Origin: Acidobacteriota bacterium | Lineage (GTDB): Bacteria > Acidobacteriota > Terriglobia > Terriglobales > Acidobacteriaceae | Assembly (NCBI GenBank): GCA_013285705.1 | Contig: JABDHA010000039.1 | Span: 1 to 37,796 of the forward strand | DNA: 37,796 nt | Direction of reading: 5' to 3' | Part shown: piece by piece, positions 16,661 through 24,170 of the stretch | Layout: the number at the start of each line of letters is the position of its first letter | How positions within the stretch are numbered: the first letter of the stretch is position 1 | Translations under genes and position numbers: made by a program | Notes under the pieces: generated by a model | Seen by the model: the letters and a program-made list of their open reading frames with translations, nothing else | Told to the model about the DNA's origin: nothing | The model's database searches: none

Positions 16661-17812
16661 TCATGGATTTATTGCAAACCGTTTTGCCGATAGAAAATCT
16701 ATGGGGTGCTGCGAGTGCCCATGGATCGCCAAGTCGGCCAGCACTTCGCCGAGGACGCTCGTGAACTTGAAGCCGTGTCCGGAAAAGCCGCAAGCCAGTG
16801 TGACTTGCGGGTGATCCGGATGATGCGAGACGACAAAATCTTCATCGGGCGTCATCGTGTACATGCAGGTCGAGGCATGAAGCAGGCGCCCGTTCAAAGC
16901 TGGAAGATACTCGGCAAGTTGTTCGCGGATTTCCGCGATGTCGCTTTCCTGAATATTTCGGTCGATGGATTCGGGAGTGCAGACATCGCCGCCGGAATGC
17001 ATCGCAGCTTTTATTCCTTCGCTTGCCCCATCGATCGACGGAAAGCCATAGAACACTTTGCCGGAGGCCGTCTGCCAGATGTAAATCGGAAAATGCCCGG
17101 AGGCAAAACGCTCGATATTATCGGTCGGCTCAAACCATGCCATCACATGCCGACGGACGTGTAACTGCAAACCGATCGATGGGAGCAAGTCACCGGCCCA
17201 CGCGCCTGGGGCAAGGACGAGGTGAGCCGCTTCATAGGTCGCCTTCTGTGTAACGACGCGAACCGCGCCGGAAGCAGTTACCTGCCAATCGGAGATTGGC
17301 TCTTCAAAATGCAGTGCCGCGCCGTGCTGCGAGGCAAGCTGCAGATGCGCTGCCACTGCGGCCTCAGGTCGCAGAAATCCTGCTTTCTTCTCATAGACGG
17401 CGCAGTCACTCGCATGCGGCTGCAAAGCGGGAAAGCGTCTGCGAACCTCGGCGGCATCGTGCCATTCATAGTCGAGGCCATACTGCCGGGCGCTTTGCAG
17501 GCTACCGCTCACGACCTCGCTGTTCTCGGCACCGAGATACAAGCCGCCTGTGATGTGGAGCAAATCGCTCGCGGTGTCCCGTTCCAATTGCTCCCACAGC
17601 TCATATGCGCGCAGGACCAGCGGCACATAACCCGGGTTTTCGTGATACGCCTGGCGAATGATGCGCGAGTTTCCATGCGACGATCCGCGATCGTGGGCAG
17701 GCGTGTAGCGCTCGAGTCCAAGCACGCGTTTGCCGCGCGCCGCCAGATGATGAGCCGCAGCACTGCCAACGCCTCCTAAACCACCCACGATTACGTCGTA
17801 TATCTCTGCCAT
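16661..17812 (-). CDS. monomeric sarcosine oxidase / N-methyltryptophan oxidase family flavoenzyme
   Basis: FAD amine oxidase of 383 aa in the MSOX/SolA family, which oxidatively demethylates N-methyl amino acids to give formaldehyde and hydrogen peroxide. The Rossmann motif GLGGVG is at 11-16, followed by AHDRGSSHGNSRIIRQAY, a signature of the family (about 39-56). The C-terminal block STCMYTMTPDEDFVVSHHP contains Cys316, at the position of the Cys that binds FAD covalently in MSOX, and CGFSGHGFKFTSVLGEVLADLA follows. Substrate is not decided: MSOX, MTOX and pipecolate oxidases share these blocks. Start ATG 17812 has a weak AAGAAAG site. It diverges from the S9 peptidase, with a striking inverted repeat between them. 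Confidence 0.9.
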   Translation of the reverse strand: MAEIYDVIVGGLGGVGSAAAHHLAARGKRVLGLERYTPAHDRGSSHGNSRIIRQAYHENPGYVPLVLRAYELWEQLERDTASDLLHITGGLYLGAENSEVVSGSLQSARQYGLDYEWHDAAEVRRRFPALQPHASDCAVYEKKAGFLRPEAAVAAHLQLASQHGAALHFEEPISDWQVTASGAVRVVTQKATYEAAHLVLAPGAWAGDLLPSIGLQLHVRRHVMAWFEPTDNIERFASGHFPIYIWQTASGKVFYGFPSIDGASEGIKAAMHSGGDVCTPESIDRNIQESDIAEIREQLAEYLPALNGRLLHASTCMYTMTPDEDFVVSHHPDHPQVTLACGFSGHGFKFTSVLGEVLADLAIHGHSQHPIDFLSAKRFAINP

Positions 17813-17841
17813 AACTTTCTTTTAGACTAATCCGCGTCGTA

Positions 17842-17864
17842 CAGGAAACTTCGGAAGTTTCCTG
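17842..17864. promoter_or_regulatory. perfect 11-base inverted repeat (operator candidate)
   Basis: CAGGAAACTTC and GAAGTTTCCTG flank a single central G, a perfect 23-base dyad between divergent starts (17812 minus, 17912 plus). It lacks a U-tract and sits upstream of both genes, so a dimeric repressor site is likelier than a terminator. As RNA it would form a stem in the 5' leader of the peptidase message. No matching regulator gene is adjacent. Confidence 0.6.
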
Positions 17865-17911
17865 ACACGTCTACGATGAAGAAACAAGATGAGTTGGAAG
17901 GGGGGCGTTTT

Positions 17912-20059
17912 ATGAGGCCTATGCGGCGAATGACTGCATTTTGCACATTTATAACATTGGGAATTGTATTAGCCAGTAACGCGCATGCTAGCGACACGGC
18001 GAAGACCATTGAGGGCAAAAATGGCATCGCGTTGCCACCCCCTCCTGCTAGTGAAATTGATACGGTTACGGAAGACTTTCACGGGACGGAAATCAAAGAC
18101 CCTTACCGGTGGCTGGAAGATGCGAAAAGCCCAGAGACACGAATGTGGATCGGCTCGCAGATGAAATACACGGAAGAATATCTATCGCGAGTGAAGATTC
18201 GCCCGGAGATCGTAACTGATTTGACCAAGCTGCAGCGGGTCGACACCTACTCGGTGCCCGGAGAATATGGCGGCAGGATATTTTTCGAGAAACGCCTGGC
18301 AGACGAAAATCAGTCTTCGATTTATGTGCGCAATGGATGGAAGGGCGCAGATACGCGCTTGGTAGATGCAACAAAGCTCAGCGCGGACCAGAATACCTCC
18401 GTCAGCATCGACGATATTTCAAATGACGGTAAGCTGCTGGTGTACGGGATACGGCAGGGCGGCGCAGACGAAGAGTCGGTACACATCCTGAATGTCGAAA
18501 CAAAGCAGGAGTTCACCGACACGCTGCCGAGTGGCCGCTACTTCGGCGTGAGCCTTGGCCCGGACAAGCATGGCTTGTACTATGCCCGCTTCACGCATGA
18601 AGGCACAAACGTCTACTATCACAAATTTGGTACTCCAGCAGCGAGCGACAACATCCTTTTCGGCAAGGAATACCACGGCGAGAAGCTTGGCGAGATGGAA
18701 CTGATTGGCGTGCGTGTGACGGACAACGACCACTATCTCATCATCAGCATCAGTCGTGGTGTTCCCGCTACGCGAGAAGATATCCTCGTCAAGGATCTTC
18801 GCCAGCCGAATAGCGAAATTGTGCCACTGGTGTACGGCCTTGAGGCGCGGACTTTCGCCGTCAATGTCGGTGACCGCTTCTTTCTTTCCACCGATTACAA
18901 GTCTCCGAACAAACGCATCGTCGAGGCAAAGCCGGGCGACTCGCCGGATGCATGGAAAGTAGTCGTGCCTGAAGGTAAAGATGTGATTGACGGCTTCAAC
19001 ATCGTCGGAGGCAAGCTCTTTGTCCGGCGGCTGCATGACGTGAAAACAGAAACATCCATTTACTCCCAGGATGGCAAAGAGATCGGACAAGTTCTATATC
19101 CGGGCATCGGTTCCGGTTCAGAGATAATCGGCAGGCCGGAACAGACAACTGGCTTCTATGTCTTCCAATCGTTCATTCTGCCGCCCACCATTTACCGGTA
19201 CGATACGCACACAGGCAAGTCGGATATCTTTTTCCAGCCGAAGGTTCCATTCGACTCATCGCAGTATGAAATCAAACAGGTTTTCTATACCTCCAAAGAT
19301 GGCACGCGCGTGCCGATGTTCATCGCCGGCAAGAAGGGTTTGAAGCAGGATGGCAGTGAGCGGTTGCTGATGACGGGTTATGGCGGTTTTCAATTGCCGA
19401 TGCTGCCAGCGTGGAACCCGGCATACGCGTGGTGGATGGAGCAGGGTGGTTATTTTGCCGAGCCGAATCTGCGTGGCGGCGATGAATACGGTGAACCGTG
19501 GCACAAAGCAGCGATGTTCGAAAAGAAGCAAAATGTCTTTGACGACTGGTTCGCCGCGGCTGAATACCTGATCCAGAACCACTACACAACGTCAGAGCAT
19601 TTCGCGATCCGCGGACGCTCGAATGGCGGCCTGCTGATGGGTGCGTCCATCACGCAGCGGCCCGATCTATTCGGAGCCATCTGGTGCGGCTATCCACTGC
19701 TCGATATGTTGCGCTACCAGCATTTTCTTTTCGGGCGGCTATGGACGACGGAATACGGGAGTGCCAACAATGAGAAAGACTTTCCCTACCTCCTGAAATA
19801 TTCGCCCTATCAAAATGTGAAGCCGGAAACCGCCTTTCCAGCGATCATGTTCTTTACCGGTGATAGTGATACACGGGTCGATCCGTTGCATGCACGCAAG
19901 ATGACAGCGCGTGTCCAGGCGGCAAATGGCGGTGACCGGCCAATCCTGTTGCATTACAGCCTGAAAGGCGGACATAGCTCGGGTGTTTCGTTATCACAAC
20001 TCGTGGATGATGAATCAGACGAGCTGGCGTTCCTCTGGAATGAGACGAGTTCGCATTAA
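17912..20059 (+). CDS. secreted prolyl oligopeptidase (peptidase S9A)
   Basis: Serine peptidase, 715 aa, that cuts after proline in short peptides. A signal peptide (MRPMRRMTAFCTFITLGIVLASNAHA) sends it to the periplasm or outside. DFHGTEIKDPYRWLED opens the beta-propeller part. The C-terminal alpha/beta-hydrolase carries NLRGGDEYG and IRGRSNGGLLMG, with nucleophile Ser570. The Asp of GDSDTRVDPLHA and the His of KGGHSSG complete the triad. I start at ATG 17912, which has GGAAGGGGGG six bases upstream and gives a clean signal peptide, rather than the ATG 12 codons earlier, which has no ribosome site. It is followed by a strong terminator and faces the S10 peptidase gene. Confidence 0.94.
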   Translation: MRPMRRMTAFCTFITLGIVLASNAHASDTAKTIEGKNGIALPPPPASEIDTVTEDFHGTEIKDPYRWLEDAKSPETRMWIGSQMKYTEEYLSRVKIRPEIVTDLTKLQRVDTYSVPGEYGGRIFFEKRLADENQSSIYVRNGWKGADTRLVDATKLSADQNTSVSIDDISNDGKLLVYGIRQGGADEESVHILNVETKQEFTDTLPSGRYFGVSLGPDKHGLYYARFTHEGTNVYYHKFGTPAASDNILFGKEYHGEKLGEMELIGVRVTDNDHYLIISISRGVPATREDILVKDLRQPNSEIVPLVYGLEARTFAVNVGDRFFLSTDYKSPNKRIVEAKPGDSPDAWKVVVPEGKDVIDGFNIVGGKLFVRRLHDVKTETSIYSQDGKEIGQVLYPGIGSGSEIIGRPEQTTGFYVFQSFILPPTIYRYDTHTGKSDIFFQPKVPFDSSQYEIKQVFYTSKDGTRVPMFIAGKKGLKQDGSERLLMTGYGGFQLPMLPAWNPAYAWWMEQGGYFAEPNLRGGDEYGEPWHKAAMFEKKQNVFDDWFAAAEYLIQNHYTTSEHFAIRGRSNGGLLMGASITQRPDLFGAIWCGYPLLDMLRYQHFLFGRLWTTEYGSANNEKDFPYLLKYSPYQNVKPETAFPAIMFFTGDSDTRVDPLHARKMTARVQAANGGDRPILLHYSLKGGHSSGVSLSQLVDDESDELAFLWNETSSH

Positions 20060-20101
20060 TCCGGGGGATCTCCGAATCTATTGCTCTTCTGTTTATTGAG
20101 A

Positions 20102-20131
20102 GAAATAGCCCGCCATCTGGCGGGCTATTTC
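20102..20131. terminator. bidirectional terminator between S9 and S10 peptidase genes
   Basis: Perfect 13-base stem GAAATAGCCCGCC / GGCGGGCTATTTC with loop ATCT, lying between two convergent genes that end at 20059 and 20161. A/T-rich stem ends serve as a partial U-tract in both directions. Confidence 0.85.
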
Positions 20132-20160
20132 CGATCGCTTGAAGAAGTCACTGAGTTACT

Positions 20161-21747
20161 TCAATGACGATTCACCATATCCATTACGTCTTTGCGCAGT
20201 TCGAGACGGCTGGATTCGCGGGTGTAGAACATGTGGCCGCCGGGATACTCATGGACGGCTACGCGGGTGGTGTCCGTGCCCATCAGGGGCATCTGATTCA
20301 CGGTCAGGACGGATCCCATGAACGGGCAGGAAAGATCATTCCAGCCGTGTGCGATGATGACGCGCATCTTGGGATCGGCGGCAACGGCCTGCCGCAAATC
20401 TTCGACCGAGCCCTTACGCAACTCGTCTCCGCCATCCCAGAGCCGGTTTACGTCAAACGACAGAGCGTTGTAGCGGGCGTCGACCTTCCAGCCAACGGTG
20501 CGGGTCACGAAGTCGACCATGGCTGTCGTGCTGGGCGCAATGAGGGTCTCAAGCAGCGGATCGTTCGAGCGCTGCTCCGGCGAGTAGGGGAACGGATCGT
20601 ATGACGTGACATTCGAGTCGTAGACCGAACCGATTTTGCCCTCTTCGCGGTGGACCTCGCGCAGATAAGCTCCGGTCTCAAGACGGCCTCCGGAGTACTT
20701 CACGAATTCCGGATCGAGTCCCGTCATTTCAGTCACGCGCTTGACGATGCGTTGCGTCGCTTCGGGATCCGTGCGGCCTTTGAAGAGGTCTGTCGCGTAG
20801 TCACCAAAGGTGTAAGAGATCACCTCAGACATGGCCTCGGGCGTGAGCTTATGCTCGCGTTCCAGATGCGCGGCGGTGATGGAGGGCAGCGTCACCATCC
20901 AGGGAATCGGCGAAACGTCGCCATTATCTTCAATCGTCGGATTCAAATAGGGCGAAACCAGGACGACACCATTCATGGCGACGCCAAGCTGCGACTGGAG
21001 ATAGTGGGTGATGCGCGGGCCACGGAAGCCGCCGTAGCTTTCGCCTACAAGATATTTTCTGGAGCTGAGGCGATTATTCGTGACCAGCCAGTCATAGACG
21101 ACGCGGGAAAGATATTCGATGTCAGGCTGCGTGCTGTAAAAAAGCTTTTTAGCTTCCGCTTCCGGAACCGAGGCGCGGCTGAACCCGGTACCGATGGGAT
21201 CGATGAAGACAAGGTCGGTAAAGTCGAGCCATGTGCCGGGATTGTCGACCAGAGTGGCCGGATCGGAGGGGCTGTCGCCTTCATTGCCCACCTGCTGCAG
21301 GTGCTTGGGGCCGATGGCTCCGAAGTTGAGATAGACGGAGGACGCGCCGGGGCCGCCATTAAAAGCAAAGGTGACAGGCCGGTTGCTGCCTTCCACGGTA
21401 TAGGCGGTAAAGACGACCTTTCCGGCCTCCTTGCCGTCCTTGTCGCGAGCGGGCAGCGTGCCTACGGTGACGGTGTAGTGCAGGGTCTTGCCATTGAGCT
21501 CGATGCTCTGTTGCGTGTGCGCATCGGCGGGAAGCGGCGGCAGAGCGGTTTTGTCTGCGTTCTTGTCTGCGCTCTTGTCGGTGGACTTGTCAGATTTGTC
21601 GGCGGTTTTCTCGGCAGGCTTGTCTTGATCGGCCTGAGCTGAAGCGGGAAGAGATGTGAAAGCGAAGAGGCAGCATGCGGTGAAGGCCAGCGCGATGTGG
21701 CTGCCAACACGGCAAATCTTGTGAAGGTTCATGTGGATACGATACAT
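20161..21747 (-). CDS. secreted serine carboxypeptidase-like protein (peptidase S10)
   Basis: Alpha/beta-hydrolase peptidase of the S10 family, 528 aa, expected to remove C-terminal residues from peptides in the periplasm or outside. After a signal peptide (hydrophobic part IALAFTACCLFAFTSLPASAQA) there is a Lys/Asp/Ser-rich repeat-like linker (about 40-67). The catalytic domain follows: FAFNGGPGASSVYLNFGAIG (oxyanion region), FIDPIGTGFSRA, and YLVGESYGGFRGPR with nucleophile Ser237. HGWNDLSCPFMGS carries the Asp and YPGGHMFYTR the His. The start could be ATG 21747 or ATG 21732; neither has a clear ribosome site. It converges on the S9 peptidase across a shared terminator. Confidence 0.92.
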   Translation of the reverse strand: MYRIHMNLHKICRVGSHIALAFTACCLFAFTSLPASAQADQDKPAEKTADKSDKSTDKSADKNADKTALPPLPADAHTQQSIELNGKTLHYTVTVGTLPARDKDGKEAGKVVFTAYTVEGSNRPVTFAFNGGPGASSVYLNFGAIGPKHLQQVGNEGDSPSDPATLVDNPGTWLDFTDLVFIDPIGTGFSRASVPEAEAKKLFYSTQPDIEYLSRVVYDWLVTNNRLSSRKYLVGESYGGFRGPRITHYLQSQLGVAMNGVVLVSPYLNPTIEDNGDVSPIPWMVTLPSITAAHLEREHKLTPEAMSEVISYTFGDYATDLFKGRTDPEATQRIVKRVTEMTGLDPEFVKYSGGRLETGAYLREVHREEGKIGSVYDSNVTSYDPFPYSPEQRSNDPLLETLIAPSTTAMVDFVTRTVGWKVDARYNALSFDVNRLWDGGDELRKGSVEDLRQAVAADPKMRVIIAHGWNDLSCPFMGSVLTVNQMPLMGTDTTRVAVHEYPGGHMFYTRESSRLELRKDVMDMVNRH

Positions 21748-21881
21748 GTTGGCGACAAGAATCCGGAGGAACGGAAGTGCGCCATAGCCGGGATGTGCGA
21801 AGAAATCTTCGCAACGAATAGCCTCCTTCCAGCGTCTAGTGAATGCATTTCCAGATCACCCACGCTGAGGTCCAATGCTGC

Positions 21882-22445
21882 ATGCGTTTTTTCCGTTATT
21901 CCCTATTTCTTTGCACGGTTTTGCTGTGCGCTCTTTCCGTCACGGCTCAGGTCTATCGGCCACGCCATTCCCGTTATCCAAACTCTCCTTCTAACGACCC
22001 GCAGCTACAAATTCCGACAGATCAGGCGCAGTCCTGTTTTTCGCCGGATAGCAGTTTAAGCGGTTATGAACAGTTTCAGCAGTTCGATACGTTTCCGCAG
22101 CCCGCAAGCAGGGGATATTTGTGCATCAGCGTTCCGCCGGGTAGAACATTCGTTATCGATCACCTCTCGGCCGAGGCAGACTACGATGCTGCGCTGCCGA
22201 CGGATGCTGAATGGTATCTGGACACGGTGGTTGGCCACTACGAGCAGTTGACCGCGTTTGCGGCGACGCACATCGGCTCCTCGACGCACTATCCGCACTA
22301 TGTGCTTTCGCAGCCGGTGCACCTGGGCGTAGCCGGAGGCACAACGGTAACGCTGATCATGCACAGCTATTTCGTCAACAATGACAGCTCGATTGGCGAG
22401 ACGCCGGGGACGGCCAGCCTCTCGCTAAGCGGGCATTGGGAATAG
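21882..22445 (+). CDS. secreted orphan protein
   Basis: Not a family I recognise. The 187-aa product starts with a clear signal peptide (RFFRYSLFLCTVLLCALSVTAQ), then a Pro/Ser/Asn-rich stretch (about 25-50). A probable beta-rich domain follows, with SRGYLCISVPPGRTFVIDHLSAEAD, a Tyr/Thr-rich middle, and GGTTVTLIMHSYF before a short serine-rich end. The pattern suits an exported beta-sandwich protein. I chose ATG 21882, which has GAGG 11 bases upstream; an ATG 13 codons earlier would put Cys/His-rich residues before the signal peptide. Its stop lies six bases from the stop of the convergent creatininase-family gene. Confidence 0.75.
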   Translation: MRFFRYSLFLCTVLLCALSVTAQVYRPRHSRYPNSPSNDPQLQIPTDQAQSCFSPDSSLSGYEQFQQFDTFPQPASRGYLCISVPPGRTFVIDHLSAEADYDAALPTDAEWYLDTVVGHYEQLTAFAATHIGSSTHYPHYVLSQPVHLGVAGGTTVTLIMHSYFVNNDSSIGETPGTASLSLSGHWE

Positions 22446-22451
22446 CGACTG

Positions 22452-23327
22452 CTATTGCTTGGTATCGAGCGGATGCTTCGATTCCTCGAAGAACTCATTC
22501 TGCAACTGGAGACTGGTCTGGTCGGCTTTGATGGCGCGGATGGTGTCGGCCAGATCGCCGACGTAGGCCTTCATGTCGGACTGACCCAACTCTAACGTCG
22601 CTACACTGCCGTCGCCGGAGTAGTGATTGGGGAAGCGAGCGTACCACCAGATGCCGGTATACACATCCTGCGGCAGGTGCAGGCGAGCCTGATCGGCGCC
22701 CGATTCCTGCGCGGCGCGGTCCTGATGGACGAGATCGGGCCGCGCGACCATGGTGTGCGCGGTTTCCGACTCACCGGCGTGCATATCGATCTTGGAGTGC
22801 TCGGCGGGACGGCCGGGATAGTTTCCATGCCAGCGATAGATGTAGACAACGTAGTCATGTGGAGTTTGTAACTGGGACTGGGCGAAATACGGCAGCAGAT
22901 CCTCGTTTCCGCCGTGTCCATTGACGATGATGATCTTCTTGCAACCATTGCGGCCCATCTCGTCGGTGGTTTCCTGCAGCAGATCAAGCTGCATGTGCAT
23001 GCTGTAGGAGACGGTTCCCGGCTCGTGCTTTGCTTCTGCGATCTGGCCGAAATAATACGCGGGGAAGATGACGGCATACTCTGCCGCGGCGGCGTGCTCG
23101 GTAGCATAGCGAACATTGATCAGGTCCGTGCCCAGGGGCAGGTGCGGGCCGTGTTTTTCGATAATGCCAAAAGGAAGTATGCAGACGCCCTGCGACTGAT
23201 GGATGGCCGTGATGAAGTCTGGGCCGGTAAGCTCCTCCCATTTTGGTGAAAGCCCGGTTGCTGTTTGAGCAAAACTTGCGATGGACGTGGCTGCGAGCAG
23301 ACTCAGGACGAGACATCTCATCTTCAA
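22452..23327 (-). CDS. secreted creatininase-family amidohydrolase
   Basis: Metal-dependent hydrolase of the creatininase family, 291 aa, with a signal peptide (MKMRCLVLSLLAATSIASFA). Family metal-site blocks are in order: FGIIEKHGPHLPLGTDLI (Glu and His/Asp ligands), IIIVNGHGGNEDLLPYF (His ligand) and DMHAGESETAHTM (Glu ligand). The family includes creatininase, the riboflavin-pathway formamide hydrolases and the MftE peptidase, so the actual substrate is unknown; export is unusual for the characterised members. The likely start is TTG 23327, with GGGAG eight bases upstream. ATG 23321 is an alternative and changes only two residues. Confidence 0.9.
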   Translation of the reverse strand: MKMRCLVLSLLAATSIASFAQTATGLSPKWEELTGPDFITAIHQSQGVCILPFGIIEKHGPHLPLGTDLINVRYATEHAAAAEYAVIFPAYYFGQIAEAKHEPGTVSYSMHMQLDLLQETTDEMGRNGCKKIIIVNGHGGNEDLLPYFAQSQLQTPHDYVVYIYRWHGNYPGRPAEHSKIDMHAGESETAHTMVARPDLVHQDRAAQESGADQARLHLPQDVYTGIWWYARFPNHYSGDGSVATLELGQSDMKAYVGDLADTIRAIKADQTSLQLQNEFFEESKHPLDTKQ

Positions 23328-23451
23328 AGCGATTTCTCCCGACGGTTCTGTAGAAACAACCCATCATACTAAGGAAAAGCGATTGGAATTTCATGAAGCT
23401 TTTGGGCGACGTTGGGCAGCATCGAGAATCTAAGGGTACAGAATCATTCCT

Positions 23452-23457
23452 TATAAT
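23452..23457 (+). promoter_or_regulatory. candidate -10 element before the nitroreductase gene
   Basis: A perfect TATAAT lies 35 bases before the GTG start at 23493. The 17-base-distant -35 position is not convincing, so this is a candidate only. Confidence 0.4.
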
Positions 23458-23492
23458 CGTTCCGGATCATAATTCCGGGAAGGAGCTCTATC

Positions 23493-24107
23493 GTGCCGCA
23501 TACACCAGAAGAGATTGAGAAGTTGAAACATGCTCCGGCAGTGCCGGGAGTCGAGGACATTTTTCTCCGCCGCTGGAGTCCACGCGCCTTTGCTGACAAA
23601 GACGTTTCCGCCGAAGACTTGAAAAAAATATTCGAGGCCGCTCGCTGGGCCCCGTCTTCCTACAATGAGCAGCCGTGGCGCTTTTTTCTGGGCCGGCGCG
23701 GCGATGCGACCTACCAGAAGATCTTCGACTCTCTGGTCGAGTTCAACCAGGGCTGGGTGAAAGGCGCTCCAGTGCTGATTCTTTCAGTTGCCAGTAAGAA
23801 GTTCTCACAGAACGGCAATCCGAACTATCACGCTCTGCACGATACAGGCGCGGCCACGGTAAGCCTTGCCCTGGAAGCCACAGTGCTTGGATTGCACATG
23901 CATTCGATGGCTGGATTTGACCATGGCAAGGCACGAAGGGCCTTCGATGTTCCCGCAGACTACGACATGGGCGCGGTGACCGTGCTCGGATATTTTGGAG
24001 ATCCGCATAAGCTGCACGATCAGTTGCGGAGCAATGAGGAAGCGCCGCGAGAAAGAAGAGCCTTGAGCGAATTTGTTCTGACCGAGTGGGATAACCCGGC
24101 ACTCTGA
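23493..24107 (+). CDS. nitroreductase family protein
   Basis: FMN-dependent oxidoreductase of 204 aa, nitroreductase superfamily. The block LRRWSPRAFADKDVSAEDLKKIFEAARWAPSSYNEQPWRF matches the family FMN phosphate and ring contacts (Arg-Ser-x-Arg near the N-terminus, AxxAPSxxNxQPW). A middle helix region HDTGAATVSLALEATVLGLHMHSM and VTVLGYFGDP near the end are also typical. The natural substrate cannot be told; such enzymes reduce nitro compounds, quinones or enals with NAD(P)H. Start is GTG 23493 with GGAAGGAG seven bases upstream. It converges on the copper-oxygenase-like operon with a hairpin between. Confidence 0.93.
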   Translation: MPHTPEEIEKLKHAPAVPGVEDIFLRRWSPRAFADKDVSAEDLKKIFEAARWAPSSYNEQPWRFFLGRRGDATYQKIFDSLVEFNQGWVKGAPVLILSVASKKFSQNGNPNYHALHDTGAATVSLALEATVLGLHMHSMAGFDHGKARRAFDVPADYDMGAVTVLGYFGDPHKLHDQLRSNEEAPRERRALSEFVLTEWDNPAL

Positions 24108-24119
24108 CCTTGGCACGCC

Positions 24120-24154
24120 GACGCTATCCGGACCAAGCTTGTCGGGATAGCGTC
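24120..24154. repeat. inverted repeat between convergent genes
   Basis: Arms GACGCTATCC and GGATAGCGTC (ten perfect pairs) extend inward through a near-perfect dyad centred on AAGCTT, with one mismatch and one bulge. It lies between the nitroreductase stop (24107) and the next gene stop (24171). A terminator role in both directions is plausible, although no U-tract follows in either direction. Confidence 0.55.
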
Positions 24155-24170
24155 ACGCCTATTGCACTTG

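Noticed and set aside
20650-21642. Long plus-strand open frame (330 codons) opposite the S10 peptidase gene
   Set aside because: It is the antisense shadow of a gene with full catalytic motifs; its product has no recognisable domain and a skewed composition.
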